NCBI RefSeq assembly: GCF_018130215.1 | Contig: NZ_JAFCKQ010000031.1 | Coordinates: 1 to 64,000, forward strand | DNA: 64,000 nucleotides | Direction: 5' to 3' | Origin: Bradyrhizobium jicamae | Lineage (GTDB): Bacteria > Pseudomonadota > Alphaproteobacteria > Rhizobiales > Xanthobacteraceae | Part shown: piece by piece, positions 17,824-25,653 of the stretch | Layout: every line of letters begins with the position of its first letter | Position numbering within the stretch: position 1 is the first letter of the stretch | The notes under the pieces: model-generated | Database searches by the model: none | Told to the model about the DNA's origin: nothing | The model's input: only the letters and a program-made list of their open reading frames with translations | Program-made: the position numbers and the translations under genes

Positions 17824-18978
17824 TCAACCATGACGAAGCGCTTCCCTCAGCGCCGCAATGAGGCGGTCGGCGTCGGCTTCGTCGTTGAAGACGTGCGGGG
17901 AGATGCGCATCCGGCCGAGACGCAGCGCGACGTGGATGTTTTGTGCGGCAAGCCGGCCGATCAGCTCCTTCGGCACGCCGCCGGCGACGCCGAGGCTCAA
18001 TAGATGCGGTGCGCGCAGCCGGGGCTCCAGCACGCTGACACGGAGATCGCCGACACCATCGGCAATGCGCCGGGTCAGCATCGCGAGCCGTTCGCTGACC
18101 TGGGCCGCCCCCCAATCGCCCATCATCTCCATGCCGATCGACGCCATCTCCAGCGAGATGAAATGATCGCGCTCGCCCATGTCGTAGCGGCGGGCGTTGT
18201 CGACATAGGCGAGATCGCCGAAATAGACCGGATTCTCGGAGTTGACGTTGCGGCGCCCGGCCGAGGTCTGCTCCAGCGGCACGCCGTTCTGATGGCGCCT
18301 GGCGATGTAGAGGAAGGCGCGGCCGTAAGGGCCGATCAGCCATTTATAGGTCGGAAACAGCACCGCGTCGGGGTCGAGCCGCGTGACGTCCATCGCGACG
18401 ACGCCGGCGCTTTGCGTCGCGTCGATCACGAACATCGCGCCGTGCCGCCGCAGCGCCGCCTGCACCTTGTCGACGTCGATCATGCCGCCGTCGGACCAGT
18501 GCACCGACGAGATCGAGGCGAGCCCGACCGGCGGCGCGCCGGAGCGGTCGATCGCCGCAAGCACCGCCGAGGTCCAGTCGCCGTCGGAGGGCTGGCGGAT
18601 GGTCTCGACGACGAAGCCCTGCGCCTCGGCGCGGGCGTGCCATTCCAGCACCGGCGAGGCGTGGTCGTTCTCCAGCACGATGACGCGCCTGCCGCGCGCA
18701 ATGGTCAGTACCTTTGCAACCGTTGCGACGCCGTAGCTGATCGCCGGGATCAGCGCGACGTCGCTCGCGTCGGCGTTGATCAGGCGCGCGGCGGCGGCGC
18801 GGGCGCGTTCGTGCTGCCGGCCGGCGAAGCCGGCGTCCAGCGTCCAGGGCTGGCCCTTGCGGCCGACCGCGGCGCGGCCGGCCTCGAGCGTACGCCGCGG
18901 CAGCGGGCTGTATGACGCCGAGTTGAGGTAGCAGACGTCGCGGGGGATCTCGAACAGGTCGCGCTGGGATGGAAGCAT
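17824..18978 (-). CDS. class V aminotransferase (isopenicillin epimerase-like), 384 aa
   Basis: A fold-type I PLP enzyme. The lysine that binds PLP is likely K212 in FPTYKWLIGPYG, with the D186-x-x-Q189 pair (VIDATQSAG) contacting the cofactor ring. The N-terminus (YLNSASYSPLPRRTLEAGRA) is the usual class V opening. It could act as a cysteine desulfurase-like, kynureninase-like or epimerase-like enzyme, but no active-site loop Cys was seen. It follows the VOC gene by 39 bp, so the two likely form one operon. Confidence 0.85.
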   Translation of the reverse strand: MLPSQRDLFEIPRDVCYLNSASYSPLPRRTLEAGRAAVGRKGQPWTLDAGFAGRQHERARAAAARLINADASDVALIPAISYGVATVAKVLTIARGRRVIVLENDHASPVLEWHARAEAQGFVVETIRQPSDGDWTSAVLAAIDRSGAPPVGLASISSVHWSDGGMIDVDKVQAALRRHGAMFVIDATQSAGVVAMDVTRLDPDAVLFPTYKWLIGPYGRAFLYIARRHQNGVPLEQTSAGRRNVNSENPVYFGDLAYVDNARRYDMGERDHFISLEMASIGMEMMGDWGAAQVSERLAMLTRRIADGVGDLRVSVLEPRLRAPHLLSLGVAGGVPKELIGRLAAQNIHVALRLGRMRISPHVFNDEADADRLIAALREALRHG

Positions 18979-19017
18979 GTCGGCTCGTTGCTGGAACTTG
19001 CTGATGACCCGATGTCG

Positions 19018-19902
19018 TCAGTCATACTGGTCCGGCCCCATCGCCCACTGCGCCTGGTCGTGGCCGTGAGCGAAGGTGCGGTTGGTCTGCGTCGGGTTGC
19101 GGTTGATCAGTGGCCGCAGATACATCGGATGCGTGGCGCTGCGCACCTCATGCTCAACCGTGAACAGGCGCCTGCCATCGGCGGGATCGACGATGTCGCA
19201 GAAGCGGTACTGGTACTGATTGTCCTCGCGCGAGACCAGATTGCGCTCACGCAGCCGCCGATAGGGTCCGGAGAAATCGGTGATGTAGATCTGGATGTGA
19301 TGGCCGTCGAATTCCGGCTGCGGCCGCTCGCTCTCCCGGAATTGCAGATACTGGTCCTTGCCGACCTTGACCCGGGCAACCGTGCCGTCGCCATTGGCGA
19401 GGCTGGCGGGAATGCCCATGATGTCAGGATAGAACCGGGTGATCGCCTCAGCGGTGCCATGCGGCACCTCGAACTCGACATAGGGCATGCCGAGCGCGAT
19501 GCGCCCGAAGCGGCTGGCGTCCGGCTCGTAGCAGCGCAAGCGGTTGCCCCAGGGACATGTGGCCTCGACATGATCGTTGTGGGCGCGATAGGCGAAGGCA
19601 GTGCCCTCGAGCTTCGGCGCAACCGAGGCCAGCCGGTCGAGCAGCGCCTGGCGACCCGCGATCACCAGCGCCGTATGGCCGCGCAGCACCTGCGGGCGGC
19701 CGCTCGGCAGATGAAACTGGCTGCGGCCGACATTCACCCACATGTTGCTGTCGGACACCATCAAATAGGGATCGCGGGTCAGGCCCAGCCCTGCGACGTA
19801 GAACAGCGTGGCGAGGCGCTGGTCGGGCACCTGCACGTTGACATGCTCGAGATGGATGGCGTTGCCGAGATCTTCTGCGGCACGGTCGAACTGCTGTTGC
19901 AT
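19018..19902 (-). CDS. VOC/glyoxalase-superfamily protein, 294 aa
   Basis: Two paired beta-alpha-beta-beta-beta modules: residues 16-110 (IHLEHVNVQVPDQRLATLFY) and about 140-260 (GMPYVEFEVPHGTAEAITRF, then FDGHHIQIYITDF). Candidate metal ligands are H17 or H20, H207 or H208 and a later Glu, as in extradiol-dioxygenase-like proteins. The substrate cannot be told. Cotranscribed with the aminotransferase downstream. Confidence 0.8.
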   Translation of the reverse strand: MQQQFDRAAEDLGNAIHLEHVNVQVPDQRLATLFYVAGLGLTRDPYLMVSDSNMWVNVGRSQFHLPSGRPQVLRGHTALVIAGRQALLDRLASVAPKLEGTAFAYRAHNDHVEATCPWGNRLRCYEPDASRFGRIALGMPYVEFEVPHGTAEAITRFYPDIMGIPASLANGDGTVARVKVGKDQYLQFRESERPQPEFDGHHIQIYITDFSGPYRRLRERNLVSREDNQYQYRFCDIVDPADGRRLFTVEHEVRSATHPMYLRPLINRNPTQTNRTFAHGHDQAQWAMGPDQYD

Positions 19903-19988
19903 GGACGCGGCTCTCCGGGGGCGGTTCCGCGCATGATAGTGGAATGCCGCTGATGATCCAGCGAGGCGGCCATGAATGTTTCGCGGGG

Positions 19989-20741
19989 CTACCCCCCGTA
20001 ACTCTGCACCAGGCTGCCGGCGACCAGCGACCAGCCGTCGACCAGCACGAAGAAGATCAGCTTGAACGGCAGCGACACCGTGACCGGCGGCAGCATCATC
20101 ATGCCCATCGACATCAGGACCGAGGCGACCACGAGGTCGATGATCAGGAACGGCAGGAACAGGAGGAAGCCGATCTCGAAGGCGCGCTTCAGCTCCGATA
20201 TCATGAAGGCCGGCACCAGGATGCGCAGCGACATCTCCTCCGGCGTCGCGGGCGGCGGCTCGCCGGACAGGTCCATGAACAGCTTCAGATCCTTCTCGCG
20301 CACGTTCTTCTGCATGAAGATCCGCAACGGGCCGGAGGCGCGCTGCAAGGCCTCCTCGACGCCGATCTGGTTGGCGACCAGCGGCTTGATGCCCTCGTCG
20401 TAGGATTTCTGCAGCACCGGCCCCATCACGAAGGCGGTGAGGAACATCGCGAGCGCGATCATCACCGAGTTCGGCGGCGCGGTCGCGGTACCGAGCGCGG
20501 TGCGCAGCAGCGACAGCACGACCACGATGCGCGTGAACGACGTCATCATGATCAGGATCGACGGCGCGATCGACAGCACCGTGAGCAGCGCGATCAGCTG
20601 GATCGCGCGCTCGGTGACGCCGCCATTGGCGCCGCCGACATTGATGCTGATGTCCTGCGCCATCGCAGGGTTGGCGAACAACCCGGCGGCAATCAGGACA
20701 GCGATGAAAAATACTCTACGCGGAAATGCCCCTGATCTCAC
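19989..20741 (-). CDS. fliP: flagellar type III export protein FliP
   Basis: FliP is a core channel subunit of the flagellar export gate. The signal peptide (residues 1-29, ending AMAQ) is the cleaved leader typical of FliP. The conserved core reads LLTVLSIAPSILIMMTSFTR and AFVMGPVLQKSYDEGIKPLV, and the C-terminal spans include LLFLPFLIIDLVVASVLMSM. Length 250 matches the family. It overlaps fliO by 4 bp (ATGA), so the two are coupled. Confidence 0.97.
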   Translation of the reverse strand: MRSGAFPRRVFFIAVLIAAGLFANPAMAQDISINVGGANGGVTERAIQLIALLTVLSIAPSILIMMTSFTRIVVVLSLLRTALGTATAPPNSVMIALAMFLTAFVMGPVLQKSYDEGIKPLVANQIGVEEALQRASGPLRIFMQKNVREKDLKLFMDLSGEPPPATPEEMSLRILVPAFMISELKRAFEIGFLLFLPFLIIDLVVASVLMSMGMMMLPPVTVSLPFKLIFFVLVDGWSLVAGSLVQSYGG

Positions 20742-21682
20742 GAAGGCGTCTTCGGGCGGCCGAGCAGGGAGGCCATCTCGTCTTCGAGATTTTCGAACCC
20801 GGTCTTCTGCGGCCCTGCGGCTGGCGGGGGCGGCTCGCTGCGGGCGGGACGGACCGGCGGAGCCTCAGGCGCGACCGGCGGCGCAACGGCCTCGGGGCCA
20901 GCGGCCGGACGGCGCAGCGCCGCCTCGAGCCGCTGCGCCATCTCGGCGAGATTGGCGTCGGCATTCGATGGGGCCGGCGGCGCCGGAGGAGGTGCGGGCG
21001 TTGCGGCCGGCGGGGGAGCAGGCGGTGGCGGCGGCACCACGGCCCGCTCGGGGGTACGCAGCGGCGGCGGCGCCTTCGGCGGCTCTGCGGCACGCGGCGG
21101 ACGCGGGATGGCGGGTTCGGTGCGGGGCAGCCGCGGCGGCATCGGATCCGGGCGCGGACCGATCGGCTCCGGCGCGAAGCCCGCCATCGGATCGCTGCGG
21201 CGTTCGGCGGCGGCCGGCGCGGACCGGCGGACCTCGTCGGCGAAGGCAGGGCGCGCCGGACGAAGCGGCGGCTCGGTCAGTTGCGGCTCGGGATGATCGA
21301 AGATGTCGGTGCGGGCGCCTTCGCCCTCGTTGAAGGCCGCATCGGGCAGCGGGGCAACACGCGGCGGTGCCGCGTCGGGAGCGATCGCAGGCCGCGTCGA
21401 CATCTGATCGCGGCCCGGCATCGCGCGCACGATGTTGGGCTCGACCACGATGTCGCTGGGCCCACCGATCATCAAGAGATGCTCGACATTGTCGCGGCGG
21501 ACCAGCACCAGGCGGCGGCGGCCATCGACCGCAGCGGCGTCGATCACCGCCAGCCGCGGCATCCGTCCGCGATTGGCGTTCGCGCCGAGGCGATTGCCGG
21601 CGAACCGGCGCACCAGCCACGCGGCGGCGATGATCAGCACCAGCACGACCGCGAAGGCCAAGACGAATGTAAGTGCCTGCAT
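20738..21682 (-). CDS. fliO: flagellar biosynthetic protein FliO
   Basis: One N-terminal membrane span (MQALTFVLAFAVVLVLIIAA) is followed by the short FliO domain (RLAVIDAAAVDGRRRLVLVR, then DNVEHLLMIGGPSDIVVE). FliO assists assembly of the FliP ring. About 220 further residues are Pro/Ala/Arg-rich and disordered, a common extension in rhizobia. The ATG at 21682 is chosen because it puts the span at the N-terminus; 21700 and 21715 are alternatives. It is transcribed away from flgB and coupled to fliP. Confidence 0.85.
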   Translation of the reverse strand: MQALTFVLAFAVVLVLIIAAAWLVRRFAGNRLGANANRGRMPRLAVIDAAAVDGRRRLVLVRRDNVEHLLMIGGPSDIVVEPNIVRAMPGRDQMSTRPAIAPDAAPPRVAPLPDAAFNEGEGARTDIFDHPEPQLTEPPLRPARPAFADEVRRSAPAAAERRSDPMAGFAPEPIGPRPDPMPPRLPRTEPAIPRPPRAAEPPKAPPPLRTPERAVVPPPPPAPPPAATPAPPPAPPAPSNADANLAEMAQRLEAALRRPAAGPEAVAPPVAPEAPPVRPARSEPPPPAAGPQKTGFENLEDEMASLLGRPKTPS

Positions 21683-21964
21683 ACTCGAGTCCCCGGCCAT
21701 CGTGGCCTTCCTCAACTTCCGCCTTCAGCGAGCGCCGACTGATAGTGCGGATTGCACAGCGAATCGCGCCCGAAATTCGCCATATTGCTTAATACCCCAC
21801 GGCTTGCAGCCGAGAGTTCTATTAATAAACCAAGAATCGCTTGTCCCAAAACGACTTCTCAGCGCTCCGCGCCGTCCCGGCCGGTGCTGGTTAACGCAGC
21901 TTTCGTGGCGAAAATGCGCTCGCAAGCCGCGATTGCGGTGTTCTCCACGGGCAGTTTCCGCATC

Positions 21965-21979
21965 TTAACCAGCCGTTAA
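21965..21979. promoter_or_regulatory. CtrA-type box between fliO and flgB
   Basis: TTAA-CCAGCCG-TTAA is an exact TTAA-N7-TTAA, followed by C. It sits about 75 bp upstream of flgB and within the divergent fliO/flgB region. CtrA directly drives early flagellar genes in alphaproteobacteria, and cckA lies at the end of this cluster. Confidence 0.65.
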
Positions 21980-22052
21980 CCATACACCGGGCAAATTCTG
22001 CCTACCTCCGAAGACCCAAAGTGTCGTCCAGGAGGTTAACGGAGCCGCGCCA

Positions 22053-22460
22053 ATGGCCATCAACGATATGCCGATCCTGTCGGCGCTGCGTACCAAGATG
22101 CAGTGGCATCAGGAGCGTCAGCGCGTGCTCTCCGAGAACATCGCCAACTCCGACACGCCGAACTTCCGTCCGCGCGACCTGGTCGAGCCGAAATTCGACA
22201 AGACCGGCGTTGTGGCCGGCACCGTCGGCACGCTGCCGATGATGCAGACCAGCACCACCCATATGACGGCGTCCGGCGCGCCCGACACGTTCGAGAACGA
22301 TCGCGGCAAGAGCGGCTTCGAGACCCGCCCGGCGGGCAATGCGGTCAATCTCGAGGACCAGATGATGAAAGTGTCGGACAATCAGATGGATTATGCGGCC
22401 GTCAGCGCGCTCTACAGCAAGAGCCTGCATCTGCTGAAGACCGCGATCGGCAAGGGCTAG
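22053..22460 (+). CDS. flgB: flagellar basal-body rod protein FlgB
   Basis: A proximal rod subunit. Residues 21-40 carry the rod-family signature (QERQRVLSENIANSDTPNFR) and the C-terminus the QMDYAAVSALYSKSLHLLKT helix. Length 135 is normal. Ribosome site AGGAGG precedes. It is the first gene of the flgB-flgC-fliE-fliQ-fliR-flhB series. Confidence 0.97.
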   Translation: MAINDMPILSALRTKMQWHQERQRVLSENIANSDTPNFRPRDLVEPKFDKTGVVAGTVGTLPMMQTSTTHMTASGAPDTFENDRGKSGFETRPAGNAVNLEDQMMKVSDNQMDYAAVSALYSKSLHLLKTAIGKG

Positions 22461-22487
22461 GCCGCCTGACGGCGGCGGGAGGACATC

Positions 22488-22913
22488 ATGGCAGATGAGA
22501 TCAGCGATTTCGCCCGCTCGATGAGCATCGCGACATCCGGCCTGCGCGCCCAGGCGGGCCGGATCCGGGTGATCTCGGAAAACATCGCGAATGCCGATTC
22601 GACCGCGCAGACCGCAGGCGGCGATCCCTACCGTCGCAAGGTGCCGACCTTCTCCTCGGCGCTCGACCGCACGCTCGACGCCCAGGTGGTGACGCTCGGC
22701 AGGGTCCGCCCCGACCAGTCGTCCTTCCGCGTCAAGCACGAGCCGGGCAATCCGGCTGCGGACGCCTCCGGCAACGTCAAATATCCCAACGTCAATTCGA
22801 TGGTCGAAATGACCGACATGCGGGACGCCCAGCGTTCCTACGAGGCGAACCTCAACGTCGTCAGCGCGACGCGGCGGATGATCCAGCGCACGCTCGACAT
22901 CCTCAAGTCCTGA
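22488..22913 (+). CDS. flgC: flagellar basal-body rod protein FlgC
   Basis: A proximal rod subunit, 141 aa. The start MADEISDFARSMSIATSGLR and RIRVISENIANADSTAQTAG are the rod signature; the end is RSYEANLNVVSATRRMIQRT, typical of FlgC. It begins 28 bp after flgB with ribosome site GGGAGGA. Confidence 0.97.
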   Translation: MADEISDFARSMSIATSGLRAQAGRIRVISENIANADSTAQTAGGDPYRRKVPTFSSALDRTLDAQVVTLGRVRPDQSSFRVKHEPGNPAADASGNVKYPNVNSMVEMTDMRDAQRSYEANLNVVSATRRMIQRTLDILKS

Positions 22914-22942
22914 CAGAACGGAACAAGGCACAGGGATAGATC

Positions 22943-23257
22943 ATGGCCACACCAACAGTCGCCGCCAACGCATATGCCAACCTCGCCAGGATGATGGAGC
23001 GTGGCGGAGCCGAGAAGGCCGGCCAGGCCGCGGCCGGCGGTCCGTCCTTCAGCGCGCTCGTCAAGGAGGCGGTCGGCAGCGTGATGGAGACCGGCCGGAA
23101 GTCGGACGCGCAGACGGTCGCGATGGCCTCGGGCAAGGCCAACGTGATGGACGTGGTGACCGCGGTCGCGGAAACCGACGTCGCGGTGTCGAGTTTGGTC
23201 TCTATCCGCGACAAGGTGATCCAGGCCTACGAAGACATCATGAAGATGTCGATCTGA
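22943..23257 (+). CDS. fliE: flagellar hook-basal body protein FliE
   Basis: FliE joins the MS ring to the rod, and this 104-residue product has the family layout: a variable N-terminus, then DVVTAVAETDVAVSSLVSIR and DKVIQAYEDIMKMSI at the C-terminus. It follows flgC by 30 bp. Confidence 0.95.
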   Translation: MATPTVAANAYANLARMMERGGAEKAGQAAAGGPSFSALVKEAVGSVMETGRKSDAQTVAMASGKANVMDVVTAVAETDVAVSSLVSIRDKVIQAYEDIMKMSI

Positions 23258-23262
23258 GAGAG

Positions 23263-23338
23263 GGCGAATAGCGAACACGAAATGGCGAACAAGGAGCGCT
23301 TCGCCTCGCCTTGATCCATTCGCCACACGCTATTCGCC
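23263..23338. repeat. palindromic intergenic repeat between fliE and fliQ
   Basis: GGCGAATAGCG (23263-23273) is mirrored by CGCTATTCGCC (23328-23338). The unit GCGAA/TTCGC recurs several times in between and just after, so the RNA could form a long hairpin inside the operon. It might lower or tune expression of fliQRflhB relative to flgBC-fliE. It is probably an interspersed element rather than a fixed regulator. Confidence 0.6.
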
Positions 23339-23383
23339 ATTCGCCAACCCCTCATGACCAGCAACGAACAGCGAGTACCTGAT

Positions 23384-23647
23384 ATGACCGGCCCTGAAAC
23401 TCTCGACGTGGCGCGCGATGCGATCTGGACCATGGTGGTGGTGTCGTCGCCGATGATGGCGGTCGGCCTCGTGGTCGGCATCGTGGTGTCGCTGTTCCAG
23501 GCACTCACGCAGATCCAGGAGCAGACCCTGGTCGCCGTGCCGAAGATCCTGGCGATCTTCGTCACATTGCTCTTGGCGCTGCCGTTCATGGCGGATCAGC
23601 TCAGTGCCCACATGATGCGGATTTCGTCGCGAATCATCGGCGGTTGA
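23384..23647 (+). CDS. fliQ: flagellar export protein FliQ
   Basis: Two-span export-gate subunit, 87 aa. MTGPETLDVARDAIWTMVVV, then SPMMAVGLVVGIVVSLFQAL and TQIQEQTLVAVPKILAIFVT are textbook FliQ. The ATG at 23384 gives the usual length; the upstream ATG at 23354 lies in the repeat region and is not preferred. Confidence 0.95.
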   Translation: MTGPETLDVARDAIWTMVVVSSPMMAVGLVVGIVVSLFQALTQIQEQTLVAVPKILAIFVTLLLALPFMADQLSAHMMRISSRIIGG

Positions 23648-23665
23648 GGCACTAATGCCCGGGTC

Positions 23666-24436
23666 ATGCGCATCGACATTTCCCTGCTGCCGGCGCTGGC
23701 CGCAATCTTCGTGCTGGTGTTCGCGCGCGTGGGCGCGATGGTGATGCTGCTGCCCGGTTTCGGCGAGACCAACATCCCGACCCGGGTCAAGCTCTCGATC
23801 GCGCTCCTGCTGACGTTCATCATCCTGCCGCTGCATCGCAACGCCTATCACGTCGACGTGACGTCGCTCTCCTCCCTCGGAGTGCTGATGGTGCATGAAC
23901 TCATCATCGGCATCGTGCTCGGCGCGACCGCGCGCGTGACGCTGTCGGCGCTCAACGTCGCTGGCTCCGTCATTGCGCAGCAACTCGGCCTCGGCTTCGT
24001 CACGTCGATCGATCCGACCCAGGGGCAGCAGGGCCAGATCCTCGGCAACTTCCTCACCATTCTCGGCCTCACATTGCTGTTCACCACCGACAGCCATTAT
24101 CTGGTCATCGCGGCGCTGAGCGAGAGCTACCGCATCTTCTCGCCGGGCGAACTGATGCCGACCGGCGATGTTGCCTCGCTCGCGACCAGCGCGTTCGCCG
24201 CCGCCTTCAAGATCGGCCTGCAATTGTCGGCGCCGTTCCTGGTGTTCGGCCTGGTGTTCAACATCGGGCTCGGCGTGCTGGCGCGGCTGATGCCGCAGAT
24301 GCAGGTCTATTTCGTCGGCGTGCCGCTTGCGATCATCGTCGGCTTCCTGATCTTCGGCCTCGTGCTCGCGGCGATGATGAACACCTACCTTGACTACATC
24401 CTCGGCGTCCTGCGCCAGCTTGCCCCGATGAACTAG
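23666..24436 (+). CDS. fliR: flagellar export protein FliR
   Basis: A 256-residue, six-span export-gate subunit. The N-terminus includes FARVGAMVMLLPGFGETNIP, followed by FILPLHRNAY and the conserved GSVIAQQLGLGFVTSIDPTQ loop. It starts 18 bp after fliQ; flhB follows 9 bp later. Confidence 0.95.
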   Translation: MRIDISLLPALAAIFVLVFARVGAMVMLLPGFGETNIPTRVKLSIALLLTFIILPLHRNAYHVDVTSLSSLGVLMVHELIIGIVLGATARVTLSALNVAGSVIAQQLGLGFVTSIDPTQGQQGQILGNFLTILGLTLLFTTDSHYLVIAALSESYRIFSPGELMPTGDVASLATSAFAAAFKIGLQLSAPFLVFGLVFNIGLGVLARLMPQMQVYFVGVPLAIIVGFLIFGLVLAAMMNTYLDYILGVLRQLAPMN

Positions 24437-24445
24437 GGCAGGGCG

Positions 24446-25519
24446 ATGGCCGAGGACACCGACGACAAAACAGAAGACCCTACGCAAAAACGTCTCGACG
24501 AGGCGCATGACAAGGGCGACGTCGCCAAGAGCCAGGAGGTCAACACCTGGTTCGTGCTCGCGGGCGCCACCCTGGTGCTGTCGACGTTTTCCGGCTCGAT
24601 CGGCAGCGGCATCATGATGCCGCTGCGGAACCTGATCGCCAACTCGTGGATGATCCGGACCGACGGTCCCGGTCTGCTCACACTGGCCCAGTCGCTCGGC
24701 TATGCCCTGATCGCGGCGATCGGGGTTCCGTTCCTGATGCTGGCGCTGGCCGCGGCCGCCGGCAACATGATCCAGCACCGCCTGGTGTGGTCGGCCGAGA
24801 ATCTCATTCCGAAACTGTCGAAGATCTCGCCCGCGGCCGGCCTCAAGCGCCTGTTCGGCAAGCAGGCGGCAGCGAACTTCCTGAAGGGCCTGTTCAAGCT
24901 GATCGCGCTCGGCGTCGTCATCGTCGCGGTGCTGTGGCCGGACCGTTTCCGCATGGAAGCGTTCATGCGCGTCGATCCGTCCGAATTGCTGCCCTCCATC
25001 ACCAGCATGACGCTCCATCTGCTGGCCGCGGTGGTCGCGGTCCTCGCGTTGGTCGCGATTGCCGACTATTTCTTCCAGTACCGGACCTGGTACGAGCGCC
25101 ACAAGATGTCGCTGCAGGAGGTCAAGGAGGAGTTCAAGCAGTCGGAAGGCGACCCGCATATCAAGGGCAAGATCAAGCAGATGCGGGCGCAGCGCGCGCG
25201 CAAGCGCATGATGGCCCAGGTTCCCAAGGCTTCGGTGATCATCACCAACCCGACCCACTATTCGGTGGCGCTGGCCTATGAGCGCGGCATGACGGCGCCG
25301 GTCTGCGTCGCCAAGGGCGCCGACAACCTCGCGTTCAGGATCAGGGAAATCGCGGCGGAGCACGACATTCCGCTCGTCGAAAACGTACCCTTGGCCCGCG
25401 CGCTCTATGCAACCGTCGAAATCGACCAGGAAATCCCGGTCGAGCACTATCATGCGGTTGCCGAAATCATCGGCTACGTCATGCGGCTGAAACGCGGGCT
25501 GTCCGGCCGGCGCTCCTGA
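24446..25519 (+). CDS. flhB: flagellar export switch protein FlhB
   Basis: FlhB selects substrates in the flagellar export gate and cleaves itself to switch from hook to filament. The basic N-terminus (DKTEDPTQKRLDEAHDKGDV) precedes four spans. The autocleavage motif N268-P-T-H271 is intact (IITNPTHYSVALAYERG). Length 357 is typical. It closes the operon before cckA. Confidence 0.97.
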   Translation: MAEDTDDKTEDPTQKRLDEAHDKGDVAKSQEVNTWFVLAGATLVLSTFSGSIGSGIMMPLRNLIANSWMIRTDGPGLLTLAQSLGYALIAAIGVPFLMLALAAAAGNMIQHRLVWSAENLIPKLSKISPAAGLKRLFGKQAAANFLKGLFKLIALGVVIVAVLWPDRFRMEAFMRVDPSELLPSITSMTLHLLAAVVAVLALVAIADYFFQYRTWYERHKMSLQEVKEEFKQSEGDPHIKGKIKQMRAQRARKRMMAQVPKASVIITNPTHYSVALAYERGMTAPVCVAKGADNLAFRIREIAAEHDIPLVENVPLARALYATVEIDQEIPVEHYHAVAEIIGYVMRLKRGLSGRRS

Positions 25520-25653
25520 CGGGAATTGCGGATATCCGCTTGAAATAAGTGTAACTTGCGAATTTGCGTCCTGATGGACTTGCGTTTTCGGGTCCGATTC
25601 AGGCACTCAGGGGCGGGCGGCCAGACCGGGCGCCCCGATGACGCCGACGAGCC

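Noticed and set aside
23330..25606. Minus-strand frame of 758 codons across fliQ-fliR-flhB
   Set aside because: Antisense of three certain flagellar genes; composition rich in H, R, D, Q.
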